Made by a program: the position numbers and the translations under genes | Origin: Amanita rubescens | Lineage: Eukaryota; Basidiomycota; Agaricomycetes; Agaricales; Amanitaceae | Direction: 5' to 3' | Length of the DNA: 64,000 bases | NCBI GenBank assembly: GCA_015039365.1 | Contig: WION01000008.1 | Location: 744,001 to 808,000 of the forward strand | The notes under the pieces: model-generated | What the model was told of the DNA's origin: nothing | Databases searched by the model: none | What the model saw: only the letters and a program-made list of their open reading frames with translations | Part shown: positions 25,175-38,236 of the stretch, piece by piece | Layout: each line of letters opens with the position of its first letter | Position numbering within the stretch: position 1 is the first letter of the stretch

Positions 25175-28100
25175 ATGGCCTCTGCTGCTGATCTTCAAGT
25201 GTGTCGCGTTCGCGTTTTTTTCCCTAACTTCCATGTGATCATCATGTATAGAGGAAACATGAACTCGAAGGGGCACCTGACCCGTTCCCCTCTCTTCCTG
25301 AGGCTGCTGGGCCTGCCGAGCGCAAGCAATCTCCGCCTGTCGAGTTAGATGACGTCCGCTTTCCCTTCCTTGGCACCCTCCGCTGCAACTACGCGGCCTC
25401 CGCAGCCAGCCTGGGGTGCATCGTCAGGTCCCCGTATCAAACCCACTGTCGTTAAACAGAATCTCCATGCCGATTCTTTCACTCTTTCGGCGATCGACTT
25501 GTCGAACGCTGGTAGGGATGGCAAGGCAGTAACTCTCGGCGAGGTCATGAAGCAAGTTATGTCAAAATTCAAGGTCAAATTGGACGCCTCCGGTAATCAG
25601 AAGAACCACCAGACTACGTTCCACCTAAGGGCAGAGTCCAAGAAAGAGCTCGAGAAGGCTAAACGAAGCCTCCTCACTCTTTTAAGTCCGGTGGTATGTC
25701 ATGCCGTCATTTTATTCTGTGTCTTTAATTGAACCATTCTTAGATCAAGATCGTCCTTCAAGCCCCGGCCTCGACAATTTCTTCCATTATCGGACCGAGA
25801 GGTGTGTCCTTGTTTACTGAGTGGGTTGCGCACTTAAAAAAAACTTTTTTGACGTAGGTGCGACGTTGAAGCAAATTCGCGATCAAACAAACGTCAAGGT
25901 CGATATCCCCAAGAAGGAAACTCTCACTCCCAATGGTAATGGTCATGCTAACGGTTCCGCCTCCGGTACGGCAACTCCATTAGAGGACGGCGCTGAGGAA
26001 GAGCCCACGGTCCCAATTACTCTTAGTGGGCCCCAGCCCCTTGTTTTGGAAGCACAGGCTCTCTTGACCGAGATTATCACGTCCAAGACTTCCATAGTGA
26101 CCCAACGCATCCGGGATATCCCTGCTCACGTATTGCCGTTTGTCCGCGTCCGCAGAGCCAACTTCGTCGCTGCTGCTCAAGGAACTGAAGTTCAGCTCGG
26201 TCTCAATGAAGTAACTCGCGAAGTCACTGTCCATGGTGATCGTGATGCTGTTGGCCGTGTTATCGAGGCGATCAAGGCTACTGTTGAAGGATTTAAAGGT
26301 ATTCTTACCTCTGTCAAGTTGACGATCCCCAAGCGCCAGCATCGTCTCCTTGCGGGCAAGGCAACAGAAGAGATCATGGCCAAGAGTAAATGTGCAATTA
26401 TCGTTCCTCGGTTTGACGAACCAAGCGAGGAAATCATGGTATGGGGACAACCTGGAGACTTGCCCGGCGGTCTTTCTGCAGTAATGGAACAGGCTAACTC
26501 GAAATACATTCACGAGTTCCCCCTCCAGGGGCCGCCTGCCACGTCGCAACAGCTTTTGACATATATGGCTCGAATTCACTACGCAAAAGCGCTGGAAATC
26601 TCCAATCCTGGCGTATCAGTTCACTTCCCGTCACATACCTCTCTTGACAAGGTACAAGGTCTCAACATTGTTCTCATCGGAGACAAGCCGGCCGTTGATG
26701 CAACGATTCGCGAGATTTCTGGAATGCTTGGTAAACTCAATGGCGCAACCCAAGAGGTCTCGATCGACTGGCTCCTTCACCGCGTTATCACAGGCAAGAA
26801 TGCCAAGAAGTGAGTTATTGTTTTATATTGATACAGACACCACTAATCGGTGCAAGGATCAAGCAATTTCACGATACGCACAATGTTCTCATTCTTTTCC
26901 CCTCTGAGGCTGCCGAGCAGTCTACAGTACTTCTGGTTTATGATCCTCAATCAGCCTCAGCCTCGCCTTCTCCGGACGACAAGAAGAAGCATCTTGACGA
27001 TGTGAAGAGCGAGTTTTTGAAGATGGCGAAAGATGCTGCAGATGTTAGTAGCGAATTCGTCACTGTCGAGAAGCGCTGGCACGAAGCTGTTCTTGGCCCT
27101 GGTGGTACAACCCTTAATGCGTAAGCGCCAAGTTTCACAAACTGAAAACGGTTGAATCATTGTCGTTCGACAGCATTATTGGAGAAGACAAGACTCTTTC
27201 CATCAAGGTTGGCGCTGATGCAGGCAGTCCAGACACTGAGGATGTCATCCTTGTACGCGGCATCACCGAGGACGTCAATAGAGTGGTCAAAGAAATCCTC
27301 AAAATTGTTGAAGATGCCAAAAACGATGAAATTGTCAGCAGCTACGTATGTGGATATCTTAGCAACATCTCAGCATTTGTTTTTGACGGTGAAACAAGGT
27401 AACCGAGTTCGAGATTGAAAAGGAGTATGTAGGACGTGTGGTCGGTGCCCATGGGGTTGGCGTCAACAAGCTTCGTGAGCAACTTGGTGTGAAGGTCGAC
27501 TTCTTCGATGAGGTTGAGGAGAAAGAGAAGGAAAGTGGTAGAAAGAAGAAAGCCATCCTTCAAAAGTCGAAGATCAAGGTACATCGCTTACAACCTTAAT
27601 ATTAGATCACCTCTTATTATCTATTGCTAGATCACAGGTCGTAAGGAGAATGTCGAAGAAGCCAAGAAACGGATCCAAGCGCAGGTTGAGAGGCTTGTGA
27701 ATTTGTTCATCGATTTTTACTTTTTCCGTGACTGACTGAGACTTCAAGAGCGACGAGACGTCAGAGATTCTCAAAATTCCACATGAATACCACGCCTCTC
27801 TCATTGGACAGAGCGGGAAATATGTCATTAGGCTGGAGGAAAAATATGGCGTCAAGATTACTTTCCCTCGATCTTCTGAGGGTGCTGATGGCAAGACCCG
27901 TGAACAGCTCAAGTCTGACGAGGTTCTAGTCAAGGGCGGCAAGAAAGGTGTTGCAAGTGCGAAATCGGAGTTGATTGAGGTATGTTCTTCCCTTTTGATA
28001 GACTTTCAATCCTTTGAGACCGTTCGATCAGGCTTATGAATTCGAAAAAGACTGTAACCACGTCCTCAAATTTACTATACCCAAACGATCTGTTGCCCGG

Positions 28101-29500
28101 GTTCTGGGCAAGAGCGGCGCTTCTATCAATGAAATTAAGGACAATACAGGGGCCCAGATCGATGTCGATAAAGACGGCCAGCGTGGCGAAGTGGCCAGCG
28201 TGACCGTTCGCGGCACCAAGGATGCTATCGCTGCAGCTAAAGCGACTATCCTTGCCATTGCAGAACAAGTCAAGGAAGAAACTACTGTCGTTCTTTTCAT
28301 TGAGAACAAGTACCATCGCACAATTATTGGTGCTGGAGGACATGGACTCCGCGAACTTATTACCAGTTGCGGTGGGCCCACTGACTCAAAGCAACAAGGT
28401 GGTCTTATTCGATTGTAAGTGATATTTTGGGAGTAGTAGCCAGGCGCTGACTTGTTCCCAGTCCCCGCCAAGATGAACCATCAGACGAAGTTAAGCTTCG
28501 GGGCGAACCACTACTGGTAGATAAGTTGCAAAAAGAACTGGAGAAGATCGTTGCATCATTGCGCGATCGTGTTGTTTTGGCTGTCACTATCCCTGCTTCA
28601 CAACACCGCGCGCTAATTGGTCGCGGTGGCCAGAATCTCAATGAAATTCAGTCGAACACGGGGGCGCAGGTTCAATTCCCAGGATCTCGATCGTACCACC
28701 AAGTTGGAGAAGCTCAGAACTCAGTAGAGTTTGGCGATGTCGATCCTGCTGACATCGTAAAAGTAACAGGATCCCCTGCCGCTTGCAAGGCAGCCATTGA
28801 TCTCCTTAAAGTGTGTTCTATCACAGTGTGTTCACTTTTCCGGCTGATGTCGTCCAGGGTCAAGTGAGATCCACTGCTGCGGAGATCACGGATAATGTCA
28901 CCGTGCCTCTAAAATACCACCATGCAATCAACCAGCAGGGTGCATTCTTTCGGAATATGCGGTCCTTTGGAGTTCATGTCGAGCAATCGGCGCAGCCAAG
29001 CAAGCCAGGGGTGCCAGTAAAGCCCTCCAGCGCCGTTCCCACCGCACGCATTGACGACACCGCGGAAGCGGCAGTCACTGAACCACAATGGGAGGTTATC
29101 CCAAATTACCAAGACGCGGAAGAAGGCGATGCAACCTGGACGCTCAAAACGCATGATCCAGCGGCCCTCGAACGCGCGAAAGCCTCGATAGAAGAGGCAT
29201 TGGAACACGCTCAGGCTATGTCGCACGTCGGTTTCCTCACCTTACCTGATCGCAGCCTTTTCCCTCGCATAGTGGGGGTAAAGGGCTCAAATGTCGCCCG
29301 GCTTCGTAACGAGACAGGTGCTGACATTATTGTTAGCAAGGAAGATACCACGATTGCCATCATCGGTGTGTTCAATTTACGAATGATAGTGTTCAACTAC
29401 TCATGTATTATCTCCAGGAACCGAGTCTAACATTGAAACCGCAAAAGAAGCCATTTTAGAAATGGCGTCGAACTTAGGCCGTTCGCAGCGTCGGAAATAA
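25175..29500 (+). CDS. SCP160: Vigilin-type multi-KH RNA-binding protein (Scp160-like), one apparent +1 frame break
   Basis: Vigilin/Scp160 proteins bind mRNA on ER-associated polysomes through many KH domains. At least ten KH-type GxxG cores are readable in order: IIGPRGATL, LLAGKATEEI, VITGKNAKK, VLGPGGTTLN, VVGAHGVGVNKL, LIGQSGKYVI, VLGKSGASINEI, IIGAGGHGLREL, LIGRGGQNLNEI and IVGVKGSNVARL. Degenerate copies such as INQQGAFFRNM also occur. About nine introns of 45-60 bases join in phase. The short N-terminal segment needs one base skipped near 25351 to go from PPVELD to TSAFPSLAPSAATT. The rest of the gene is intact and ends NLGRSQRRK. SR140 converges with 153 bases between stops. Confidence 0.93.
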
Positions 29501-29653
29501 AAAGTATCTTGGATAAGACGGACGGACAATGCACAACATTTATGCACCCGAAACAGTAATGAATGCTTAGGATATATGTCTTATGAAAATTAATGACAAT
29601 AAACCACCATTATTCCCATGAGAACGTTTACTAGTACAGAAAAATCCCCTATG

Positions 29654-32395
29654 CTACGAGTCGTCCATTGGTACCCCGTCAATATCATCAACGGGGATAC
29701 CATCTATGTCATCGATAGGTTCCCCGTCAACATCCTCGTTGATCGGGATACCGTCCACGTCATCGTCGACTGGTTCGCCATCAATGTTGTCCACTGGTAC
29801 TCCATCAATATCGTCGACCGAACCCCCCTCCGCCGGACCTTTTTCGCCATCGCTATCCATTTCCATAGGCTCTCCATCTTCCGTAGTAGTATGAGATGCT
29901 GACACCTCTGTTGTTGCAGGTTCCGTGGCAAGCTTGAAAGTGCTGGGCTTGAACCGAGATCTAAAGCTCTCCGCCGTCTTTTGTGCGGTCGGCGTCACCT
30001 CTTCGAACTTCTTCTCTGTTTCCATGGTAGCTCCGTCGAGTCTGGCACGTAGTTCGGACGTAAAATCTGGCGAGAAAACGATCCAATCTTCCCAGATATC
30101 AACAACAGCCGTGATTTGTTTTTTGAATGTCTCCGCTGTTATCCTCCCCGGGAAAGAATGATAGATATTCGACAAATGATCAAATACGATCCCCAGTCGG
30201 GACTGAAACTCTTGGCGAAACTTCCAAGCACTGGGCACCGATGCCGCCGAATTGTGCAATATATCGCATATGAGATGAAGACGGGCAACTTTGCGCGGTA
30301 CGGCTGTCCCATCCACAAGTAGAGAGGCAACAATGATATCTACCACCTAAGCGTACAATTCTTTGAATGTATAACCGCCAACATCGTAAGATTACTAACC
30401 TCATGGGCAGCTTCAGCATGCTCCAAGCAAAAGGTCATACATCTTGCCATTTCACCTCTCTTGCCAGAGAGAGATCGTAGCATGGCCTCGAAGCGTTTCT
30501 GAGCTAGTTTCCCTAAGTGCGTCTTCTGAACTCGTTCGCGCTCAGATTCCTCTTCAGAGTCTGTTGAATAGACTGAATTGTAACCCTGAAGAAGGAGTGA
30601 AGCTCAGCAAGCGAATCGGTGGAGTGCATGACACACACCTCGTCATCAAATTCAGGTTCTAAGTCCTTTTCGGACTCGATCAAGCCTCTGTAGAATGCGT
30701 GGCGACGATGCTAGCAAATCCGTAAGACGACTGAATCAAGGAAGGAGACCACATCACAAACATTCTTCTTGAGCATGAAGGAGTATTTGGGATTGTTGCG
30801 CTCGCGTTCCTTTAAGTTAGTTTCATACTCCTTTCCATGACCCTTGACTTCTGCAGCAACGGCTCTGATAAAGACGTCCGTCACAGCTTCTGCTTCTTCG
30901 TTGGGGTTCGGGCTCCGACTGTAGTGTTTGCGAGACCGACTTCTGGAGTGATGACGACGTGATCTGCTGTAAGATCTTCGGCGTGACCGAGACCGATTAC
31001 TGTACGAAGAACTGCGCGAACGACGTGACCGGTATCTGTCGCGAGATCGAGAGCGGCGTCGGTCCCTTGAGTGACTTCGACTGCGGCTTCTGCTATAACT
31101 GTCTCTTCTGGAGGTATTGGCAACTACGAAGTGCATTAAGGCTCGGTACCCAGAGCTTAATGGGACAACGCACCATACATCGGCTTTGCAGCAATAGGCA
31201 CCGCCTTACTCCAACCAACTCGCAGGACAGAGCCTCCCCAATCGTAACCATCGAATTCTCGCAATGCCTTTTCAGCATCCTTTCTTTTCATGAATGAGAC
31301 AAATCCACTAAGGCCTGCATTTCGGTTACGTCTCGAAGCAGTCATATCAGCCCCTGGACCACTAGTACCGTCGCCTCGCGGCCACATAACTTTCACCTGT
31401 TATTTTCGTCGTAAATGTGACCAGGTCATAGGCATAGGGAACAAAAAATACCGATCCGACAGGCCCACATCGGGCAAAAAATTGGCCCAAGGATTGCTCA
31501 GTGACATTCGGTGGGAGGTTGGCGACGAATAAATTCGATGTCTATATGCGCATGAACACATGACATTATTGATTGATTGATATAATATACCTGAGGATCA
31601 CCACGGTCTTTACTGCCACTTTGACCCTCGTAAGCTGCGCGTGGCAATTCATGAGTATCCTGAATCCCCGCACTTGCTAGCAACTTACCGGCCATTGCAG
31701 TAACGGACTTGCTCTGGCTATGACCTTTGGATATGTTGAACAATCAGTGTAATGGTTAAAATATTTCTTTACAACCTTGACGAGCGAAGCGAGCTTCGCG
31801 TTCTGCTTGATCCCTAGAAGACGGTTGTCATTATACTGTGACTAATCAAATAGTACCACACCTCTTGATTTCCTCTAGAAATACATCCATCGCACGCTTC
31901 CCCTTTGGCTTCGGTGCTGCTGGGGGAGGCGAGGGTGACTAGTAGCCGTACAACATGAACTTGTGCGACTAAAGTGGCCAATAAACATACCCGCTCAAAC
32001 GCTCGTGAGGGTTTATCGAGCGTTTTTCCTGGGTTGTACGCAACTCTTGCTCCGTCCGTCGATGACTTGACGAACGTGGAACCTGTCTTCTTCCTGCTGA
32101 CGTCCTCTCCTTCGAACGCATCTAAGAATTCAGCATAAGCCTTGGCTGCATTCACCTCCTCTTCCCGCTTCTTGGCCTCTGCCGCCTCTTGCTCTTTCTC
32201 CCTTCGAGATTTTCGGACCTTTCCGGAAGTATACTGCGAGACTTTTGCGTCATCCAGGGGTTTTTGCTAGGTTCATGGGAAGTGAGTGGTAAGTGTCAAG
32301 TGCAAGAGAAGTAACTCTATCCGTCGCACTGGGAACGAAGAGTCTTCGTCGTCTCTTTCAAAGAAAGCGGCCAGCTTAGTTTTTGTTTTGTCCAT
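29654..32395 (-). CDS. U2SURP: U2 snRNP-associated SURP domain protein SR140 (U2SURP)
   Basis: SR140 is a U2 snRNP-associated splicing factor. Domain order matches the family: acidic/basic start (MDKTKTKLAAFFERDD), an RRM (TSNLFVANLPPNVTEQ, GLSGFVSFMKRKDAEKAL), an RS-rich linker (SYSRSRSRSHSRDRRRS), and a SURP domain (FIRAVAAEVKGHGKEYE, NNPKYSFML). A CID-like domain follows (GEMARCMTFCLEHAEAA, VARLHLICDILHNS). The acidic C-terminal tail repeats a VDDIDGxP motif about eight times. Ten or so introns join in phase, the first 65 bases with a GTGCGA donor, and no frame break is needed. The tail resembles the acidic DGxPL tail of animal U2SURP. Confidence 0.93.
29664..29840 (-). repeat. Tandem 8-10 codon repeat in the SR140 C-terminal tail
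   Basis: The coding strand repeats units of the type VDD-IDG-xP with variants VDNIDGEP, VDDDVDGIP, INEDVDGEP, IDDIDGIP and VDDIDGVP. About eight copies of 21-30 bases lie in tandem. They are in frame, so copy-number change alters tail length only. Confidence 0.8.
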
Positions 32396-33772
32396 GTGGC
32401 ACTTTAGTAGAGGAGTAGAACAGTAGTGTAGATCAAATAAGCGCAAAGTCATACACGTTCTACTAATATACTATCATTGGGTAGGTGTTTGAAAATTTTT
32501 GAAAACTTGATTCGGAAATGTGCTTGCCGGTGGATATCAGTCTCCGGATTTGGATGGGAGGTCTATTTGCTTCTTATCTACATTTCTACATAAACCAAAC
32601 TGAAATAAACGAAGTATTTTGTTTGGGATTGCGCTGCCGGCGTTGCAATGTTCAAAAAGGTAGGCTTTTGAAAGTTTTGAGTCACATCAGTCACGTTTCC
32701 CGTCATGCCGGTTCAATCTCCGCTTAGCTCCATCACGATGCGAGGACATCAATAAGCTGATAAGCCCAGAGCTTGTCTGCTACGACTCGAAGAAAGAGAC
32801 TAGAAAGCTATGGGATAGTGATAAAATAAGTATTATAATGGTGAGCATTGTCAATCTACATGATAAGAATTATTTTGATAATAAGGTGGAATATGTGCAA
32901 TGTAACCGGGCGGTAATGATTCTAATAGCCAGTTTGACGGACCTGGTGGGCGACGAAAACCATTTGGAGAGTTGTTTGAGCCTGCAAGAAGGGGCTCGGT
33001 CACCGGTGCGGTCATATTGCTGTTGATCCACTGGTAAGGTAGTATTTTGGTGATTGATCAAGGTGTGATTATACTGATGATTAGAGTCTCCATCATATGT
33101 ATTCATGATGTTGCGAAGAGAAGGGACTCCCATGTGTTGGGAGTGAGAGCTGTTTGTCTGGCAGCTTGACGAGCGAGTTAAGGGAAGAGACGGATGTAGC
33201 CGCTAGCGAGGGCTGGTGTGTACAAAGTAGGTGTTGCCAATCCTTAGCTTGAGGTCTTCCACTTTACCCCCGACGTCAAGGCTTAGCGAATACGCAATGT
33301 CCTGTAATTCATCACACTAGTGCTCTGGGTGCGCGACGCGACGTGTACTACCACTTAGCGCATATCTTATCAGAAGCTTAACATTCAAACTCCGCTCAGC
33401 GTGGAGTTGTCACGCTCTTTTCAAACCCGCTGTCCTGCGTGCTACAGACATTGTCTGACTTAGGGATATTGCATAGGCGTAGCCATATACCTCAATCAGA
33501 CTTCTATCAACTTTACTTGATAATTTAAGCCTCTGAAAATCGCCCAGACATCATTCTTTGCTGACTGCTAGTTTTTTGGTGTATTATCTCTGCTATTATC
33601 ACGAAATCTAGTCGAATTTTTCCAAATAAACATCATACACAGAATGAGTGATACTTCAAGCATCTATTCCGAGAGCTATGAGGGTCCAAGCCCACGGGAA
33701 GGTGGTGAAATATGAGTTTTCAAACACCCACCCCATTTTCAAACCCAGCGCCAGGGATAGTAGTACCTATCC
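32396..33772. other. Gene-free gap between SR140 and PP5
   Basis: About 1.4 kb. The left part is the SR140 upstream region; the right part is the PP5 3' flank. Open frames here (for example minus 32870-33133) lack recognisable motifs or plausible splicing. The segment is AT-rich near 32820-32900 and 33500-33640. I see no RNA gene I can support. Confidence 0.4.
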
Positions 33773-36207
33773 TTACATCATCAGCCCTGCCATGCCACCA
33801 GCATATGCCATAGGTTTCATCGGTGGATGCGGAGATGCCTCAAACTGTTTAAACTCCTTCTCGCCACTCGAATCCACGCGTACCTATTAGGTGTAAATGC
33901 TCGATATACGGTCAATATCGTGAACACTTACGAATGCTCCCTTGTTGCGAGCCTGGTCGACGTAATTAGGTGCTGAGAATACCTTCGCAAGACTTGTTAA
34001 TTTTGCAAGCCTCGTGTCCAAACACGACATACCGTTATGCATAGTCCATCATGCTCCACTTGATATCCATCTACCACGCAGGTCAGTTTCCTTGGGAGTG
34101 ACCCTCCGAATGAGAAAAACACCCGCCTTGTCGAACTTCGTGGCTTCGGATTACTGCCGACACGCCATTAAGCTTACACCATCTACTTGTCACATCGGGC
34201 CCGAAGGAGATTCCAACACCCTAAAGACAGATCAGAGGATATCGACGGGCCAAAAACGCCACACTGACCCGTTTACTCGGACCACGACCAGGGAGAAATT
34301 GTGGATCTGTCCAAAGCAGCTGCACACACACACGAGTTATTCCAATTATAGCACCGAGTTAAAGCAAAGTACATACCTCGCCTAACAATAGTCGCATCAG
34401 CGTCACGTTAAAACGAAAAGAAATGTGTTCGCAACTTACACATCAAACCCTCCGTACCAGGCTGTCGCCCCACGCGCTCTATCTTCCGGACATCCTCCAA
34501 CGTAACATCATCTTTGCTAAACAAGCCGCCATGCACAACGAAATATCGTTTGAATCCTTCTTGCGAGAGGATATCCGATGATGACTTCGTCCTTGGTGGA
34601 TTTGTCGCGCTCACCAATGTTGCCAATGGTACTGTTGACAATGCGATCGAAATATGCTCCAAAGAAACGAACACAACAGACTTACATGCCGTAAATACGT
34701 GAGCGAAAAGCTGTCGCCGGCTTAGTTTCGCCTTAAAAACACATGCGAGTACTGTATCCATACCTTGTATGATTGTTCTCCATGCTTGTGCTTGGTTTCT
34801 CCTTCGAACCCATACGCCCTGTTCATTTCTTTCGCTTCGTGATTACCTCGATTAATATACATGTATCTTGGATATAACCCTGTGCCAGAAGATTAATGCA
34901 TCATCAAAATACCACTGGCGTTAGAAACTGACATTTATATGCAAACGCAGTAAGGATGACTTCTACCGACCAAGAACCTCGGTCAACGAGGTCGCCATTC
35001 ATCAGCAGATAATGTTGCTCGCTTGGCTCTCCGGTCAAAGAGTATAGATGAAGTAAATCATAGAATTGACCTTGTTTAAAAAAGGGGTTCAACAAAACTT
35101 TGAAAGCTAACAATGGAAACCATTTACCATGAACATCACCAATGATATCGATCGTTACGTTGTCGGGTATGTCGACGTTTACCAAACTCTCCTCTTTCAT
35201 AAATTGCTCATAGGCACCCATTACTATCTCCCATACATAGCGCTTAGGCAGTGTTTTTCCATCTTTGAACCATTGGATCATATCTTTGATAAATTGGAGT
35301 GTAATCAAATATTTTCCGTCCTCAAACGATAATTTGGGACCGGTATACGTCTTTTCGACTTCACATCCGCCTAAAGCACGCCACTGCCATCATCATATGT
35401 CACTTGTATATTCATTGACAACATACCCTCAACTATTATTTCCCGGCATCGATCGACGGGATTCTTTTCCTCTTCCATTTCAATTGCCTTGTGAATTTTT
35501 GTTGAGAATAAAAACGCTACAAACAATCTGTCGACCGACCTTTTCAAACTCGATCCTCCGTATCAACTTTTGAGTCGATACCAGCTGGGACTTGACAGTC
35601 TCGTTGTTGGGTTCCAAGCTGATAACTTTCTTGAAATCGCCAACAGCAGCTTGTGGCTTGAGGATCTGAAGGTAACACATTGCGCGTCTGCAGAACGTAG
35701 GTCGGGCTATCTAGTATTCCTGACAAAAATAGACGTACCGATAATACGCTTTCGCATACTTTGGATCCAACTGGATTGCCTGACCTACGAACTAGACTCG
35801 ACAAAAGTGGTATAGAAGCTCAGCGAGATGACCTCACTTGCGTCACTGAGAGCATAGCCAAACTCTTCCAGTTTCATGCGCGCATATGCACGATTACACC
35901 AAACTGTAGGTTCATTCGGATTTTTCTCGATGGAATCGCTGTAAAGCTGTATGGCGGTTGAGAGATCATTGCCTTTAAATCCGAGAGGTAAAGATTAAAT
36001 AGGTTCATTATGAACAGTCGAAAGGGGCCACGCACTGGCGAATGCCTTATTTGCGCGAGCCTTCAATTCTGCGGCCTCGGCCTTGGCCTGTTCTGTTACC
36101 ACGCAACCATCTAGTTTCAGAGCTTTCAGGTCCGGAGATGGAACCGACGATGGCAAGGTCGAGTTTGTCGAGGCCGGGGATGACAAGGCAGAAGATACGT
36201 CGCTCAT
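33773..36207 (-). CDS. PPT1: Serine/threonine protein phosphatase 5 (TPR-PP2A type)
   Basis: PP5 is an Hsp90-associated phosphatase with N-terminal TPRs that hold the catalytic site closed. TPR blocks are seen: [74 protein letters not shown]. The phosphatase has [53 protein letters not shown] and [16 protein letters not shown], ending [13 protein letters not shown]. About fourteen introns join in phase. Two are odd: a 5-base micro-exon (34377-34381) supplies part of Cys-Glu in GLMCELLWTDP, and the intron 34071-34126 appears to use a GC donor. Intron 1 of the catalytic domain splits GDVHG and is stop-free. Confidence 0.93.
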
Positions 36208-36363
36208 GTCGATGGTAATATTAATCTTCTGATAAACTATATCTAGTCGCACTTTTCCCACGTTTGGTAATAACACAGTAGAATTAGCAACCCAGTTGCT
36301 CTGATATTACAAGAGAGTGACACAACAAAAGAATGAATAGAGGGAAAGTTGAGGCATATGTCA

Positions 36364-37490
36364 TCATAATACAGAGCAGACACGCAGATTGTCGAACTCT
36401 TCAGGAGGGGTTATGTCATCATGGGCATCAATGCCCTGGAGCCATCCATTGACGAACTGATGGATGCTAGACCAGGTATCAGAGAAAGCCTGTGGATTAG
36501 GAACATTACTCACTAAGCAAGGTTTTCTTGGCAGCGACAACATTTCGATTTGGCTGCAGCGGTAGCGTCGTTCTACGATTATACATTACAAAGCACAAAA
36601 CTGCGAACAAGGGTAAAAACTTACATACGTCATTCCCTCGAACCAACCATTGTACGAACCAATGCAGACAAGGACGTTTCCGTTATTGCTGGCCAAGAGA
36701 CCGTGGAAAAATTTCGCCGCCGTACCAATGTTATAGTCCTGGCAGCATCCGCTCAGCACCTAAATGAAAGCATAGTTCAACAACACTAACCGGATTTTTG
36801 CAGTCACCGTTGGGTGCGTCGCTACATTTATCCTTGCTAATTTGCATGAGGCCTTGTTCCCCGCCGCCTCCGACGGCATCGGGAATGCATGAGCTTTCTT
36901 GCATAGCGAAAGAAGCCAACAAGATCGAAGGGAAGCCGTACATATTGGCGTATTTCTCAAACTGCGACAAGTAAGGAGCGCATGGCTTGAAAACATTGTT
37001 CTGGTTATTAATGACAGACCGCAAGTCGCGAGAGACTAGGTCCTGGACACGGACGAAAGGAGCCTTCCAGCCCCCGTTGGTGATACCACAGTTCAACCAG
37101 TAGATACTGCCATTGGGACCTGAAGTCGATGTGCTCTTTTCTGTTAAAAGAAATGGTTGAGACATTGTACAGAATGGTGATTAATAGCCAACTTGTCGCT
37201 CCAGTCGGCCCACATGTTGAGGACGTGACTTTGATGAGGCCTGCTCCCATGTTGACATGACTCTAGAATCAACATGATCATGAGGAGGAAGTGCACGGGA
37301 AACTATAACATACCACGCCATCATTTTGGGCAGTGTCATTGTTATTTTGGCATCGTTTTGATGCCTGGCGCGATTCGGCAGGGCGGGCCAAACGATTGTG
37401 CCTAGAAGATAGAGAAGAAAGATCGTGAGGGAAGGCGGTGCTAAGAGACAGCAACGCAGCAAAGAGAGTGAAAAAGAGTGTTGGGACCAT
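36364..37490 (-). CDS. Secreted lysozyme-like (SLT-fold) protein
   Basis: The start chosen is MVPTLFFTLFAALLSLSTA, a signal peptide; an in-frame ATG 45 bases upstream exists. A Ser/Arg/Asn-rich linker is followed by GPNGSIYWLNCGI and a lysozyme-like helical domain. That domain has QFEKYANMYGFPSILLASFAMQESSC, with the likely catalytic Glu in QESS, then GGGEQGLMQISKDKC, DYNIGTAAKFF, GSYNGWFEGMTY and CCRCQENLAYIHQFVNGW. Eight or so cysteines suggest disulfides. Four or five introns join in phase. Such fungal proteins are thought to act on bacterial or fungal wall polymers, but the substrate here is not known. PP5 follows 156 bases downstream. Confidence 0.85.
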
Positions 37491-38236
37491 GGTGGAGAAG
37501 ACAAGAAGAGTTATTCCGACTAGTACGGCTAACAATAGAGTACAGACAATCGGAGCGCAAGGAGCGCATCGAATCAGAGCTAGTCAGCATCATTATAGTG
37601 CTTACCAACGACGATCACAACGCCACGCGACGTCATCGTGGCGGGGGACAGCAGCGGAGGCGATGGGGAGGCGGTGGGCGGTTCCGGGGTCCTTATTTGC
37701 GTAGGTTAGGACTAGAGGATTACAATTGACTCAACACCTCATTGGACGACATAAGCACCGTCGCCCGCCTCCCGCTCACACTTAACATTCCCAGCTTTAC
37801 TCACGTTGACAGACTTTCACTGATTTATCTAGTGCAGGAAATATCGAATCTTACTTCGTCGGGCTGACAAAGTCATTGCTGACTTTGCCTCAGTCTGATT
37901 CTGACCATCAACGAGTCAACATGCAACTCATACCTATATCACCAAGCCCTGTCCCTGCTTTCGATCAAATCGCTCTCTTCTCCCTTGGCTCTGTCTCATT
38001 ATTCACCGTCTCTCCTGTTCATGGCTACACTATCCTCAATTAAATCCGAGCTTGTCGCGGCTTTATAATCACCTCTCAGCTCTTCACTCTGTCTGTGCTC
38101 TGGTTTCTCTCCAATCTCACCTCGTATTCTTCTCTGGTCAATGCACACAATTTCCCATTCTATAGCCCATCGGGCCCCTCCCGCCGCGCGAACAAGAGTC
38201 CGCTGGCAGCCGTATAGCTCAATACCATCCACTTCC
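37491..38236. other. Divergent promoter region, lysozyme-like gene and cyclin gene
   Basis: A 746-base gap between diverging starts. The right half is pyrimidine-rich on the plus strand (about 37960-38236), as expected for the 5' leader of the cyclin gene. No separate gene is supported. Confidence 0.45.

Noticed and set aside
32640..32730. tRNA-like B-box (GGTTCAATC) near 32709
   Set aside because: No matching A-box, acceptor stem or anticodon arm could be folded by eye.
32870..33133. 87-codon minus-strand frame in the SR140-PP5 gap
   Set aside because: No recognisable motif, no signal peptide, no splice support; Asn/Gln-rich start alone is not enough.
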